A DNA stretch of 64,000 nt from Incurvaria masculella (GCA_946894095.1 OX335646.2:16548077-16612076), one strand, 5' to 3'; numbered from the stretch's first letter, positions 1-12,500 are shown. Notes: generated by a model not told the origin, from the letters alone. Numbers and translations: made by a program.

Positions 1-2330
1 GAAACTGTTTGTAATTAACTTTGTTAGATACCATCACAACACCTCTTCAGTAATATGCGTACCACGTAAGCATGTTGTCAGTTTCCTGCAAAAGCGGCAT
101 TGAAGTCTTTTACACCCGTAGCTTCGTAGTCAGCTTTCTCATGTTTTTATCGTTTATTCATGTAAAAACTTAAAAATAAAACTAATCAAATGGGGTAGAA
201 AATTTCGCGCGAGCAACCTCACCTTAGAAACATCAAAAATGTAATCCTGTCAAGTTTTATCTACAACTTTTTGCGTGAAACATGTAATCCATGACGCCGT
301 TAATAAGGTTTGGAGATAACGAAGAGCTTTTGTTTGTTTTCAAACTAATTTTAATGTAATCGATCATCACAAAGTTTGAAATGAAATAATTAAGTTATGT
401 TATTGTGATCTTTTCTTTGCCACCACTGCATTTGATTAGCATAATTTCGAAAAAAATCTTCTCGGAATAATATCGAGGAAATAGAGTAATTTCAATTACA
501 TAGATTGAATGAATACAAAAATCTAATATATTCGGTTTTATTTTGTAGACCTTCTAATAGCTTTGACAGATAGGGTTGGTCGCCTCGATGCCACCTGCCG
601 TATTTATGTCGTACACCTGTAGTTATAAACTTAGCAGTTTTATTTCCCATTGGTTATGGGCTGTTGCTGCATTGCCGTCGGTTGATCGACGGTTCACCGG
701 TCACCATACAACTTTGAGGCAATGTCTTCCTGTCAGTCCAGTATAATTCTCACATCAGGCAGCCTACAAATAAACGTTTATCCAACGTGTGCTCAGTTTT
801 CCTTAAGGTGTTTGCCTTTCGGTGAGCTTTACCGAAAGACTCACGTTATCCGGACCACGATGCTTCATAATTGTTGAGCTAATACTTGACTTAATGTAAT
901 CATTAACGAAACCTCAAGTAGGCACCTGACACTGAGACGGCCGACATACGTATGTCAGCATTATAAAAGGCTTCAAACATAAATTAAAGAGGCATTAACA
1001 TACAAGTACGCATTGTGTACATTTCTGGGAGCTGTCTGTACAATGAACCTTACGCTAACAACCCAGCGGTCGAATGTGGGACGAATCGAGACTCGACTCA
1101 AAACACTCCAATGAACGAGAAAAAATCTCCAATTATAGAAGAATGTGAAGATTCCTGCGTACCAAATAATAATACTTCTCTCTTAGATGGTTAGGGGTAA
1201 TCTATTTCAAATTGTATTGTGAATGTCATCTATATTTTATGGCCAATCTTTTATTTATTATTGTATGAACAGTTGTTAATATATGAATTGGTCACTGGCA
1301 TTTAGTAGATATACATCATAATATTATAAAAACTGGGATCAATACTAATAACATATTATCACGAGCTAATTTTTAGTAACACTATAATTTCACGGGATCA
1401 TATATTTATTTATCACATTCCTTGGAAAACGCGAGTACTTGCGTTGTACGAAAAAGTATATTTACTAAAAATTATTCCTGTTGATTGCATTTAATGGTAA
1501 AGTGTAATAAATGACAAGGTAGCAAGTTACGAGGCAGGTTGGTGCACATTATTTTATTGAAATGTAAAAAGTTAAAAGAATTCTATAAATTTTAATGAAT
1601 GGTTCTTTTCTTGCAATTTGTGGTGAGATAATCTGCTTCTTGTTTACATGCAATGAATATTCGATAGTAATATCGATTTTTGGGAACCCACGCATGCCAA
1701 TAAAATTCTTGTGTTCAAAAACTCAGTTAAGTTATCAATTGGCTTAACACATCTAAAATATTAACTTTTGCAATTCATTCCACATTTTCAGTGTACATAT
1801 CCTTCTTTCCTTAAAGTATAATGCCCAAAATAAAAACGGTAGCTAGCTATTTAGTGGTCTGTAGGCCGTTTTTGGAAAATGCATGGGCAGTTAAAACTTG
1901 GTTTGGAATTTTCTCCTTCAGTGTCTATATGTAAAATATATTATTTCATATTATGTTAGTTGAAAGAGTTAAATAAATAAAAAGTCTAAATCTGGGAACC
2001 GCACTCCTTTGGTTTCATTGAATAAAAGTTGGCACCTTTTTCGTACTCATCGATGAATAGGCAATGTAATTTTTTGATTAAAATCTGTCAACTAGTGGGG
2101 TACGGAACCGTTAGGTTGCTTAGAAGAAGATTTCGCTAGTTTCATTCGCAGTCAGCGTGCAAAATTGTGCCTTGGCCAATGGACAAAGACAGCTTTTCTT
2201 TAAATTTGCAAATCTCAAAGCCCCGCTGACTTCACAACAAACCAAGTGTTAGCCAGTTCAAACAGTAAATACATTACAAACGTCTTCGGAACAAAACAAC
2301 TCAATAAATCATCCAACACATTCTGCTGTT
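1..2330. other. AT-rich non-coding stretch, no gene seen
   Basis: Stop codons are dense in all frames and I see no convincing exon, tRNA or recognisable transposon. It is probably intergenic or intronic DNA. Confidence 0.5.
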
Positions 2331-2334
2331 TTTA

Positions 2335-2660
2335 CGAAGGCACCCGAGCTGATCGCTCGCATTAGTTAAGAGCGAGCAACGCGGAAGCTCCGCGAGCCCG
2401 CCCCGCGCCGCGCCGGCGCGCGCCTCGCCAGATCTCGGGTGAGAAGGTTTCACCGAAACTCATCCGTGTAGCGACAGCGCAGCCACGTTATAGTGATAAT
2501 ACATTGATGGTAGCGGCGGCCATTCAGTTCGCTTACAATTCAGAACGCGCAACATCGAATGGGCGCAACTAAATGGCATCCTTACGTATTCCTACGTGAC
2601 GTTGGACCTCGAGAACATCAGGAATAAGCTGACTGGCCGGCGTTACCGTCTGTGTATGTA
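2335..2660. promoter_or_regulatory. GC-rich island, possible promoter or 5' exon
   Basis: A block of CG-dinucleotide-rich sequence (about 2380-2430) sits in AT-rich surroundings. TCAGTT at 2524-2529 fits the arthropod initiator consensus TCAKTY on the plus strand. No coding frame follows, so this is only a candidate start region. Confidence 0.2.
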
Positions 2661-3343
2661 TAATCACTATAAAGTTATGACGCTATATGGGTAGGTTTCG
2701 GTCGCCACTTCCGTCGATGCAAGCAGCTATAAGCCTCTATTGAGAATAGAATTGGCAATAACATTTTTATATGGCGGATGACGGCGACGCAGAAGTACGT
2801 AGAAGAAGTATCTCACTCGAGTTCTATGATTAACAAAAAACTCTTTTTTTGCTGGATTTTGGTGGACTCCATTCGCAATGTGTTATTTAGTTATCTTACT
2901 TAATAAAATATTACATATATAAATATAATAATAAAAAATAGATTCGTTAAATTATTTTCTATTCTGTCGGCAGCTTAAAACCGGTTTGCGACATATGGAT
3001 GTCCATCCGTCAGAATGGTTCAAACTCTGATTAGTGAATAAAATCATGGAAGTAATATAATAATAATTGGAACGATAGCGACTTACTCTCGGTCGGCTTT
3101 AAGAATGTTTTAAATGTAAATATATACAATTACATATACAGATAACGACATCGTGTCGCTTATAGACCCCCCCAATAAATGACTAGTTATTTCCAATGTA
3201 TTGGAAAATAATTACGTTTCTTTTTTTAATCATATATAAGCCGGAAGGATTGATACCATCGAAACCACTGCAATAAATGAAAGATGGTCGAATCGACGGT
3301 AAAAAAGTCCACATTTTCGAACAAAATCCCGACACAAACAGCA

Positions 3344-3346
3344 AAT

Positions 3347-3377
<31 letters not shown>

Positions 3378-3378
3378 T
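3344..3378. repeat. (TTTA)n microsatellite
   Basis: About eight uninterrupted TTTA units lie next to the Helitron-like repeat that starts at 3379. Confidence 0.85.
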
Positions 3379-3758
3379 GGGGTACCCGGCTCCGCTCGGA
3401 TCAATGTCGTTTTGGATTCATGTCGGGCTCAATTATTTCCTGGATATCATATGAGTTCCCCATAAAACCTTTCATTCCCTATTTCACCCACTTCGAGTTC
3501 ATTTTTCGCCACAAAAGGCAGTAATGCAAAAGCAACTCTGTCTGTCTGCTGCGTCTTCACGCCTAAACCGCTGAACCAATTTTAATAAATTTCGGTTAAG
3601 AGATAATCTGAACCTCGGAGAAGGACATAGGCTACCTAAACTCGAATGGGGGGAAATAGGGGATGGAAGTTTGTATGGGGAATTCATATACCAAGAAATA
3701 AATCAGACATCAGTCCAAAACGACATTGGCCCGAGCGGAGCGGGGTACCTCAGCTAGT
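3379..3758. mobile_element. Helitron-like non-autonomous repeat
   Basis: The repeat opens with GGGGTACCCGGCTCCGCTCG and closes with a near-inverse that ends GGTACCTCAGCTAGTA. A Helitron 3' end typically ends CTAGT after a GC-rich hairpin. The phrase about a mutated-looking 'accgctgaaccaatttt' near 3570 resembles the interior of many lepidopteran Helitron-like repeats. Shorter pieces of the same GC-rich terminus occur near 14850 and 41380. Assignment to Helitrons is inference; there is no coding capacity. Confidence 0.4.
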
Positions 3759-4100
3759 AATAAATAATGACAAGCCCATGCCGCCGTGCCGCATCAGAGC
3801 GAGCGAGATGCCGCTGCCGCTGTCTGCAGCTATCTATATGGATCGGCGTACAGTTTTTGTTTAATTTAAATTTATAAGCGTGCTATATTCTGTACTGCCC
3901 GCTCGGAAGATCCCGAGCGGAACTATGGTGTAATTAAGTAGCACGCCATGTTTCCATAATCGCCACCTCATCGCGGCGCGTGCTCGGCGCATGTATGCGA
4001 TTCTACTTCCTGGATCTCGCTTGGTGGTACTCATTAAAAAGTTGATTAACACCTTTCGTTACGAAGATGCATAAATGTGTGAAACTCTAGTGACTGCAGA

Positions 4101-4455
4101 TTAGTCGTTAGTAGAGCAAAATGTACTGAGAGCCATTCCTCGAATTCTACATTACATATTAGCCGTTAGTAGAGCAAAATGTACTGACAGCCATTCCTCG
4201 AATTCTACATTACATATTAGCCGTTAGTAGAGCAAAATGTACTGAGAGCCATTCCTCGAATTCTACATTACATATTAGCCGTTAGTAGAGCAAAATGTAC
4301 TGAGAGCCCTTCCTCGAATTCTACATTACATATTAGCCGTTAGTAGAGCAAATTGTACTGAGAGCCATTCCTCGAATTCTACATTTGAGTACTGATTAGC
4401 CGTTAGTAAAGCAAAATGTACTGAGAGCCATTCCTAGAACTCTACATTTGATTAC
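4101..4455. repeat. 58-bp tandem repeat, six copies
   Basis: Units begin TTAGCCGTTAGTAGAGC at 4101, 4159, 4217, 4275 and 4333, and a diverged copy begins near 4395. The first five are nearly identical (single-base differences). The sixth carries small changes and leads into an RTE fragment. Confidence 0.9.
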
Positions 4456-4470
4456 AATCCTCATAATTAG

Positions 4471-4590
4471 GGAAGACGACATCAAGTGCGTCGGCGGAAA
4501 GCCGTGGTTCCGTACCGCTGAGGGCCGGGAGGACAGGGGAAGGATTGGAGAGGCGTATGTCCAGTGAACGCAAACACCCTGACTGACTCA
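4471..4590 (+). mobile_element. RTE-type LINE 3' fragment
   Basis: This matches, with frame damage, the end of the longer RTE relic at 7068-7330. It shares the blocks GACGACATCAAGTGC and GGAGAGGCGTATGTCCAG and the TGACTGACT tail. It is a 3' truncation product directly after the 58-bp satellite. Confidence 0.6.
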
Positions 4591-4852
4591 CTCATAATTA
4601 ACAATAACTTGTGTACTATCAATACAGGATGAAATGATATTTTGGTGCCGTCAATAGTGTAATCAAGCAGTCAGAAACCAGGCCACGCGTCTTAACACAG
4701 ACAGACGGGTTAGTCAGTTTTGATTTATATTGTGTTGTAATGACTTCCTTGTGAAAATCATTGTGTATAGCTGACGTGTCATTATCTTTTCAAGTTATAG
4801 CTTCATAAAGCATCAAAGAAGAGCGTTTGGCGCGTCAGCGAGAAGGTATTTG

Positions 4853-4897
4853 CGCTATTGCCTCTGCTACCACCAGGTGGTAGCAGAGGCAATAGCG
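4853..4897. repeat. Perfect 45-nt palindrome, 22-bp arms
   Basis: The arm at 4853-4874 (starting CGCTATTGCCTCTGC) is the exact reverse complement of 4876-4897, with a single A between them. Such a small loop suggests an inverted duplication or cruciform-prone site rather than a microRNA hairpin. Confidence 0.9.
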
Positions 4898-5693
4898 GAG
4901 GGAAAGGCGGTCTGACAGCTGAACAATATAGCCTACCTGCCTCAGATCAAAAAAAGGAAATAGATATGCCATTTAGCGCTTACTACGAAACCAGCACCTG
5001 TCTCAAATTATCTAAAACAACAAACCGAAATTTAACGTACAAACGTCATCACCCTAGACGTCACACATTGGATTTTGACCAGCATACCTTGCAAATTCCT
5101 TTGTGCAAACTGACTTGACAAACGAATGGGGAGCACATTTGAGCGCTGTGGCGATGTTTGGACTGTGTGGCATACGACGCGCGGGCGGCTTCCCATACAT
5201 TAACGTAACACGAGTTTAATAAAAAAATAAGTTTCCAAACTAGTAACGACCACATGTCACTTCTCCTTTATTCTTTCTTCTGTGCTTCCTGCTCATCTTG
5301 TGCGTATCTTACCGCTTCTAAACCCGGGACGCTGCTAATTTCATCTTGTGAGTGAAGTTCTATGCACCCTTCAAGACGGAAAGAAGTGTCAGGAATGAGT
5401 TTAAAAACCCCACGTTTGAAGACACTCAGGTTGTAGTCTTTTCCATTATGTGGCAGAAGAAAAACCTGGAGAATATTTTTAGATGTCTAACACACAAAGA
5501 TGTTCAACCGGTCAATGTCCTGCGCGTCTCCAATTGGCCTGTTAATCATCTCAACAAATCAATCAAACAGATCAATTTAGTCAAAAGCACAAAATTTTAC
5601 CTAAACTAAACGATCCTAAATAAAAATGTTCGTATTATCAAGGGGTGCTACGGGTTTTGGATCTCGTGTATTTTTAACTTTATGATGCGTCTA

Positions 5694-6259
5694 GACTAGG
5701 AGGTCGCGACAAAAATGGTAACGATAACGTAAATGGCTGAAACTGGGTTCATAGGATAAAGACCAACCCTCTGAAGCTAAATGTGTCAGTCTGCCTGCGC
5801 CAAGTGGTTGTGTTATGGAGATAAGGCGCCTAAAAAAGTTTTTATGGTGACAAAAAAAATACGTGATAAGCTAAATGGCTGAAAATAACGAAGCATCAAA
5901 GTATCAGTATATACTTGCTTAGCAATACCAAAAATTTACAAATCTTTAGTTATTTTTCGTAGTTATAGGCGATTTAGGTTACATATAGAACTTTAGGTAT
6001 ATTTGAGCATTTAACTAAAAAACCGACTAGTTATTGTTGTATAATTAATAGGTATCAACATTTCTAGACAATCAGTATATTGATTAGCAGGTACATACCA
6101 ACATCTATTTTATACAGCCAATCTAGATAACGCAACCACTTGGCGCAGGCAGACCGATATATATATAGCATTAGAGGGTTCGTTTCTGACACGTGAACCC
6201 AGATTGAACCAGAGTGAACCTTATCGTGACCAAAAATGTCGTGACCTCCCGGAATAGTC
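5694..6259. mobile_element. Foldback/MITE with about 140-bp inverted repeats
   Basis: The left arm (5694 to about 5835) reappears inverted at about 6118-6259. Matching blocks include GGAGGTC-CGACA at the tips, a GAACCCTCT-like block, and CTGCCTGCGCCAAGTGGTTG (5794) against CAACCACTTGGCGCAGGCAG (6135). The arms differ by point changes and small indels. The roughly 280-bp centre has no reading frame, so it is non-autonomous. Confidence 0.75.
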
Positions 6260-6888
6260 CCTAACCGGAGCTAAGGTCTTAGGCAGTAGGAGATAGCTAT
6301 AAATATCCGAAAAATACGTTGCCAAATCATTCACGGTCGGTAGCTTGCAGAATGATCTCACGGTTACCGGTTTGATTTAATTGCAGGTCAATAAACAAGT
6401 TCAACGCTCGATCATTTCGCACATCTTAATTATGTAAATATCGACTGATCGCTCCAGGCGATTCTAGCTCGCCTGCAGGGTTCATCGGCCTGGAGCAGAC
6501 GGGCACGCGAAGAGGCTTTATGTAGTTTAGGGCTGTAGACTTGTCTAGCGGGGGTGCGGGGTGGGGGCGGGGGGAGCGGTGGTGTTTATAATTAGAGCGG
6601 TTGGCCAGCGAGGGGCGCGGCGCTGGCGCATCGGCAGAATACAGGTTCCGCTAAGTATTAGCCATGTGTACCTCTCCATGTACCTCCTCCATCTAGCGCA
6701 GGCTCATTCCTGCTCATTTTGACTTATAATATACCAGAGGTATCCGGCTAAGACCGATGACAAAGAAGTAAAGTTGAGTAGCTCTTTCGAGCTACATACG
6801 AAGGGAACTACTTGCCATCCATGGTGGCCTTCATCGAAACCACCTCTTGTTTTCGTTTGATTTTCTAGCCTTGTCGGCGTCATTGGGT

Positions 6889-6990
6889 CCACTGCATTTC
6901 TTCTAGAGCATGTCGTAAGAAGCGACTAAGGCATTCGACGTTCGTTATTAGGATTCCACGTAAAACCGCAGGAATACTGCTGTAGAAAGT
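6889..6990 (+). mobile_element. SINE-like fragment, 'head 2' type
   Basis: It holds the block CATGTCGTAAGAAGCGACTA, then GGATTCCACGTAAAAC, which is the start of the shared SINE body. The same head occurs at 20420 and, on the minus strand, in the LINE 5' region near 35500. It is truncated after about 100 bp. Confidence 0.5.
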
Positions 6991-7067
6991 CGTGGCGGCA
7001 AATGTTTTAAAAAAAAAAATTTTAACGATGCAAATTTTCATATACTCGTACATTCCTTACCAAAGTA

Positions 7068-7330
7068 GTCGATATTGGACACCGGGTGGCTAAGCTCAAG
7101 TGGCAGTGGGCTGGTCATGTCAGCCGAAGAGACAACGACCGTTGGAGTAACCGTGTCCTACACTGGCGGCCGTGGACAGGAAAACGGAGTGTGGGAAGAC
7201 CACGCGCCAGGTGGGACGACGACATCAAGTGCATTGGCGGAAAGCAGTGGATCCGTACCGCTGAAGGCCGGGAGGACTGGAGGAAAATTGGAGAGGCGTA
7301 TGTCCAGCAGTGGACGCAAACACGCTGACT
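7068..7330 (+). pseudogene. RTE-type LINE C-terminal relic
   Basis: The frame at 7086-7328 encodes VAKLKWQWAGHVSRRDNDRW, then a GRPRARWDDD motif and an EAYVQQW end. This is the characteristic C-terminal tail of endonuclease-reverse transcriptases of RTE-type LINEs common in Lepidoptera. Only the last 80 or so codons remain, as expected from 5' truncation during target-primed reverse transcription. TGACTGACTG repeats follow the stop. Confidence 0.75.
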
Positions 7331-8846
7331 GACTGACTGTACATTCCTTCAACTGATATAATAAATGGGAATGTTTGGATGTTTATTATTCAACCTGTTT
7401 GTGGCACTATAGCAAAGACTACGAAAAGTTAAAAAAATATAAGAAAATTTTTATTAGAAGTAGTGTAGGACAAATTTACAATTTCACATAATTGTATTAG
7501 ATTTATTACGTATTTTTTTCAGTGGATCTAAATTCCACCAAAGTATGTAATCCTTGCAGAATAGCCTTATATGTACAGATAGTTCTAGACATACAGTATG
7601 TTGTATGTAGAACTATACATTTGTTCCACTGCAGGGAGGCTGTTCTGTAGCAGAGGCTGCGCCGCTGTACGCCGAGCGTAAACACGAGGCTATTGGCATC
7701 CGATTGTTATGAACGCGCTTGCATCTTGGTTCAGTGCGCAGCGCTTATACCCACCGGCCAACGAATACCCGTTTCCACAAGGACTTTGCCCTCAATCCGA
7801 TTTATATCCATAAAATACGCCAAAGCCCGAACGTGACTCCATCGGATATGATTGAGATCAGTCCGCAGAATGTAGAGTCATCTCCGCTGACCAATCCATA
7901 TAGATCGGGCAGTTTTTGCAGCTTTTGACCGCGATCGAGGCGAAGCGTGGCGGTGTAACCTCGATTCGGCGCTGACAAAAAGCTACATCTCGTGCACTAA
8001 TCGCCGCCATTGATCTGCGGGTCCCGTTAGGTGGCGCTGGTGTCGCAGCGTTGCGTCAGTGCTGGATGCAGTCGGGCGGAATGATAGTCTGTGATGGTAT
8101 TACTTTTTGCCTCATCAGCAGAATAAAAAAATGTGTATTTATAAAGAAATATATTTTTAAAAATAAAAAGTAGGATTCGTTTATGCAGAGCAGTGCTTGT
8201 AAATAAAATAACCGATCTGTCATGCCTTTCATAGGCACGGATGATTTTGAATTTGAAGTGATACATTTTCATGGATTTTTTTGTAGGCATACATTGAAAA
8301 AAAAACAAATCAAATTGAAGAATTTATGGGCATCGCCAATGGAGTCAGGGAAGACCAGCTGCCCTCGCAGAACTTCGACAATGGTAAAACATTTCCAAAC
8401 ACCATAAAAAAATTTGTTTTTAATTATGTTTTGTCGTATAATGTTCTTTTTCATCTAAGGTTAATAATGTTGATAAACCATTACTTCTCTGTTCTTCAAG
8501 ACCTGTCATCTTGCCCCCCCCTGGCTCATAGGTTCTGGTCGGGTACGTAGCCGCCGTATGTTCTGACGCGGAGTGCTCACCGGAACTGGCGCGACCCGTT
8601 ACCGACGCGCGACGCCAAGCTCGCACCTTACACGCGGGTCCCCGACTGAGAAAAATCCGGTCGAGACGAGGTAGAGACGAATTTCCGAGCCTCCTCGGGC
8701 GACACACGAGGGGACCGGCTAACGGTACCCGGAGATTCGATCGAATAAAACGCTCTCAAACATACCACATCCATACTTACGTAATAACATTTACATTCCG
8801 TCACATGATCAACTCATATAAAGCTAACGTCTGGTGTATGTCTGTA

Positions 8847-8946
8847 TTTTTTTTTATGCAACCTGACATGGATGGCTAATACCACACAACTATCGTTATG
8901 ATATTAGCATTATAATACACCACATTCCCGAAAGAATAAGGTGCCT
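8847..8946 (-). mobile_element. SINE-like family, tail fragment
   Basis: A T-run (the A-tail on the minus strand) is followed by ACCTGACATGGATGGCTAAT and ATATTAGC, the conserved tail blocks of the SINE-like family. The body is missing. Confidence 0.7.
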
Positions 8947-8949
8947 CGT

Positions 8950-9810
8950 GCTTCGATTGTAGGTGCTTCTCGCGGTGAGAGTATCAAGAATTAGAAGCAC
9001 CTAAAGTAGAATATGGGCCTGTAAGTTGGTCATTATTAACTGAAATATAAATTGGTAATACCTATACCGTGAATATTGCTCTACCAAAGTGACACCGCAA
9101 ATGCTTAACTCAGTAATGACATAATTTCATGTGGCAATAACGTCATGAAACCATTATAAATCTATATTTTTTTATGAAATATGAAAGTAAAAATAAATAC
9201 AGAATTAAATTTCTTAACTATTTCTCAATTAAACAAGAAAATATAAAGACAACGGTTAAATTTAAAAAATATATATTTACTGTAATTATGTAGAGCGAAT
9301 CTCTCAAATCCTCCAGTGAAGCCTTGGTACGATTTACGGAAACACTTGCCTAGAACGACCGCCATAGCCGAGAGGGGTCTATAAAGTTATAAATAATATT
9401 CATTGCTATTATTGTAATATTGAGAAGTGCACGTAATATACATACCCTACTAGAACATAGAGAATAGAGTTTCCTGGAGATTTGGTAAAATTTACCTTCA
9501 TGTTCGCTTACAACCGAAATCTTACAATATTTACGTTATTCACGTTTCTATATCCTTAATCGCAATAAATAACTACCACTATTTAATCTTGCAATATTTA
9601 CTCTACCAGATTCTTAGTACCAAACAAGTTAGGTCCCAAAAACAAAAACTATTCTATTATATCATGTAAGATTAGGTTATAGACAAGGTTATATCAGGTA
9701 GGCTTTGGAATTATGCGCTGATCCGGTTATTTTGGGGCAAAGTAAGGTCTTGAATATGCCTATATAGAATATGCCTTCCATATTCCATGGAACGGCGACA
9801 ACTGTAGCTA
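8950..9810. other. AT-rich non-coding stretch
   Basis: No exon-like frame, RNA gene or recognised repeat was seen between two SINE-like copies. Confidence 0.4.
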
Positions 9811-9812
9811 TG

Positions 9813-10022
9813 TTTTTTTTCATGCAACCTGACATGGATGGCTAATACCACACAACTACCGTTATAATATTAGCCCAATTCACAACATTCCCGAAGGAAT
9901 TAGGAGCCATGCCAGGACCTTTCCTTTATGAGCACGGCTATTTTAAACTGGATGGAAAACACGGACAATTTTTCATTGCCGCTTCGCTTTTTACCCATTG
10001 CAATGATACCAACCCGGGCGTG
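9813..10022 (-). mobile_element. SINE-like family copy, 5'-truncated
   Basis: It reads T-run, ACATGGATGGCTAATACC, CGAAGGAATTAGGAGCCATG, AACTGGATGGAAAACACGG and AATGATACCAACCCGGGCG. These are the ordered body blocks seen in the full copy at 15682-16043. The head is missing; a CG-rich unrelated segment follows. Confidence 0.8.
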
Positions 10023-10603
10023 ATACTCCATGCATGGAGTGCTAGGTTAGCTAGGTCGTGCTCGCTGCGGAGGCGGAGTAGTCGGGTAACGGGAACAGCC
10101 CTGCGCGTGCGCCGTTCCGCCTCCGCCTCCGCATTGGGAAACTTACGTACCTTCATGTAATCAATTGAATTTGTCTTCGCGGGAACTGGACCACAGTTGT
10201 GTGGGTGTCTCACTACTGCGACTAGACGCGCGACACACACGCAGTCCCACGAGAAGACTTAAATATTCATTACCGTGTACTTCTTCCTTGAATTTTTGTT
10301 GGCTAAGGTTACAGGAAATTATTGAGATCGTCGATTATGCCGTTTCTAGGCATTATTATTTCAACGACGTCAATGGCGTTCGATATTTTGGTTATACTAT
10401 ATTAGTTAATTAAATCGTGCCGCATTTATTTCACCATCGATAACATTGAACCACGTCGCTCCTGTCGAATAAAAATAAATGGATCACGTTACCTATATTT
10501 TTAATTGTTCAAAATTGGGGTAATCGGAAAACAGGTGGCGATACAGAAGCTAGAGGTTAACGACGCAAATATCGAAAACCGAAATGCGTGACTACTAACT
10601 AAC

Positions 10604-10720
10604 CTGTGGGTGCGTGCGGAGTGTGGCGGGCCGCGCGTACATCTCCGGCTGGTAGAAGCTGGCGGCGGACAGCGGCGGCCGGTATTTGTGGCTCGCGCAC
10701 ATCGTGTCCATCGTCCGCAT
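10604..10720 (-). CDS. Candidate first coding exon, unknown gene
   Basis: On the minus strand an ATG at 10720 opens a 39-codon frame that starts MRTMDTMCASHKYRPPLSAA. It ends exactly at CACCCACAG|GTTAGT, a good splice donor, in phase 0. The composition (CG-rich third positions, no low complexity) looks coding. I do not recognise the protein and found no matching second exon at lower coordinates, so the rest of the gene would lie in a large intron or outside the window. A competing minus frame, rich in Glu/Lys, overlaps it upstream and is less exon-like. Confidence 0.4.
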
Positions 10721-10992
10721 CGCGCTCCACTCCCTCTCCCTTCTGTTCCCCCAACTCTTCTTCTCCTTCTCTATCCCTCTTCACTGTTCCCTCGTCCGTC
10801 ACCTTCACCTCACATGCTTTATGTGCTGGCGTTACAGTTTCAATGAATTGATAATTTCTTGAATTAGATAACTTCCACGCTTTTTAACAGTTTACATCTT
10901 GATCGATACCTGCAACAAATATAATAAACATTAAAATAATTGTATGAATGACATTTAGGCAGTCCAAATGAAAGGCCTGTATTTTGCTGCCT

Positions 10993-11112
10993 TTTTTAAT
11001 GTAACTGGACATGGATGGCTTATATCCAACTGACCTTTTTATATTAGCCTAACACACCACATGGGAACTACGTGCCATGCCAGGACCTTCCTTATATTTC
11101 TCGGCTACATAA
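10993..11112 (-). mobile_element. SINE-like family, tail and partial body
   Basis: The ordered blocks ACTGGACATGGATGGCT, ATATTAGCCTAACACACCAC and GCCATGCCAGGACCTTCCTT match the family tail. It is truncated before the central body. Confidence 0.75.
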
Positions 11113-11214
11113 TACTTGCTTACACTTGCCTTTTTTTAAACAACCTGATTTAATTGAAGATTGACAAAATGTTAATAACGAAATGTTATCTTCCCCATCT
11201 ATCTCAAAGGATCA

Positions 11215-11272
11215 AGGTCCTGGCATTGCACCTGCTTCCTTTGGAAATGCAACTTGAGGTGCTGTATTGACA
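11215..11272 (+). mobile_element. SINE-like family, short fragment
   Basis: AGGTCCTGGCATTGCACC followed by a CTTTGGAAATG block matches the plus-strand body of the family. It is too short and diverged for firm boundaries. Confidence 0.45.
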
Positions 11273-11279
11273 CATAGTA

Positions 11280-12310
11280 TATTTGCTACCATTATGACGC
11301 TCCATTTAATTTAGTCTTCCATGTCCAGTATTTTCGCTATGCTATGAAAGCCCTACATGAACATGGTATATGTCGAAAGATCGGTTTTCCTCGAAAGAGT
11401 TAGAGAAAACATTAACACGCAGGCAGATTGCTTTGATTTGAGGGCCACACAAGAAACCTCTTTAAATCAGACGGGTTTAAAAATACATTCTCCCATTCTC
11501 CCTTGTGGGTTTTAATTATGTCACTGATAACAATATGACTTATGATTTTAGAGTAATGGGGAATTGTTAGCAGTTTTAGAATATAAATGTAATACACATG
11601 TATTCTTAATGCTTTTTTGGATAACATTTAAAGAGTTTTCAACTCTAAAAGAATACCTTCATTAGGAAGCCATGACATAAAAAGCTATACAAATGGAGCA
11701 CGCAAAATAAATTTAAAAAGGTGAAAATTAAATAACATAAAAACCGAATGACAATGTGAAATATAGATTCCATACACGAGTGATTTTAAACTCATAATTT
11801 TATAACCAAGCATTATTTCCCTCTTTAAGGCCCGATTTCAGGACTAAGCGTCGCAGTTAATCAATGTCAACTCACTTTTAGTGAACCGCATCGATTTTAT
11901 TCAGATCCCTTCTCTATAAAGAGTGGCCTAGCTTTAATATGAACAAAGTTACCGTCAAATGTTGCACAATGCCTCATAAGAATAGGTATGAATGCAAATC
12001 GCGAAGAATAGATGTAAAGAATAAAGAAGAAACTAGAATGCGCCCTTGCCTGAAAATAGATCACAATAAATTCTAAAAATGACGCATGCGTAGAGTTAAC
12101 ATATAAGGTGCACCTTACTTAAGACAATGTTTGAATACTAAACAGTTACAAGTTGCAAAATTAGCCTAAACATAATAATGGCTTCGTTATTATAAAGCTT
12201 AATGCACGGTTGAAGACGGAGCATTTCCAGGAAACAGGAGGAACGTTGCAGGATAAATTAAGCTATTCATTGTATTTGTCAATAAATGCTAACATAACAC
12301 CTGATGGATT
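11280..12310. other. AT-rich non-coding stretch
   Basis: No supported exon or RNA gene. The reading frame on the minus strand near 11412-11627 has AT-driven composition and no splice or domain support. Confidence 0.4.
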
Positions 12311-12317
12311 ACCATGG

Positions 12318-12500
12318 TAAATTATCTTGCCGGTTTAACAGGCATGTGGTAAGTGATTCAATCTTATGTCTAGTTGCATTTCGTATCAGGTGTGAGTACC
12401 ACAAGTGAACTGTTGTTTACCAGTTAGCATGGTACGAAAGTCAACTTAAAGTCAGATTTAGTCACCCACTGACCTGTTACCCGGCCAATTAATTAAGCAT
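12318..12500. mobile_element. Hairpin MITE, copy 1 (partner at 58225)
   Basis: Inverted ends are visible: the left CCGGTTTAACAGGCATGTGG against the right CACTGACCTGTTACCCGG. The internal blocks GTGATTCAATCTTA and TTAGTCACCCACT are also inverse. The 58225-58420 element has the same plan. Confidence 0.55.

Noticed and set aside
4101..4455. Regular repeats suggesting a CRISPR array
   Set aside because: The units are directly adjacent without unique spacers, and the genome is eukaryotic.
8420..8707. CG-rich minus frame of 95 codons
   Set aside because: No start context or paired splice sites of suitable phase, and no recognisable domain.
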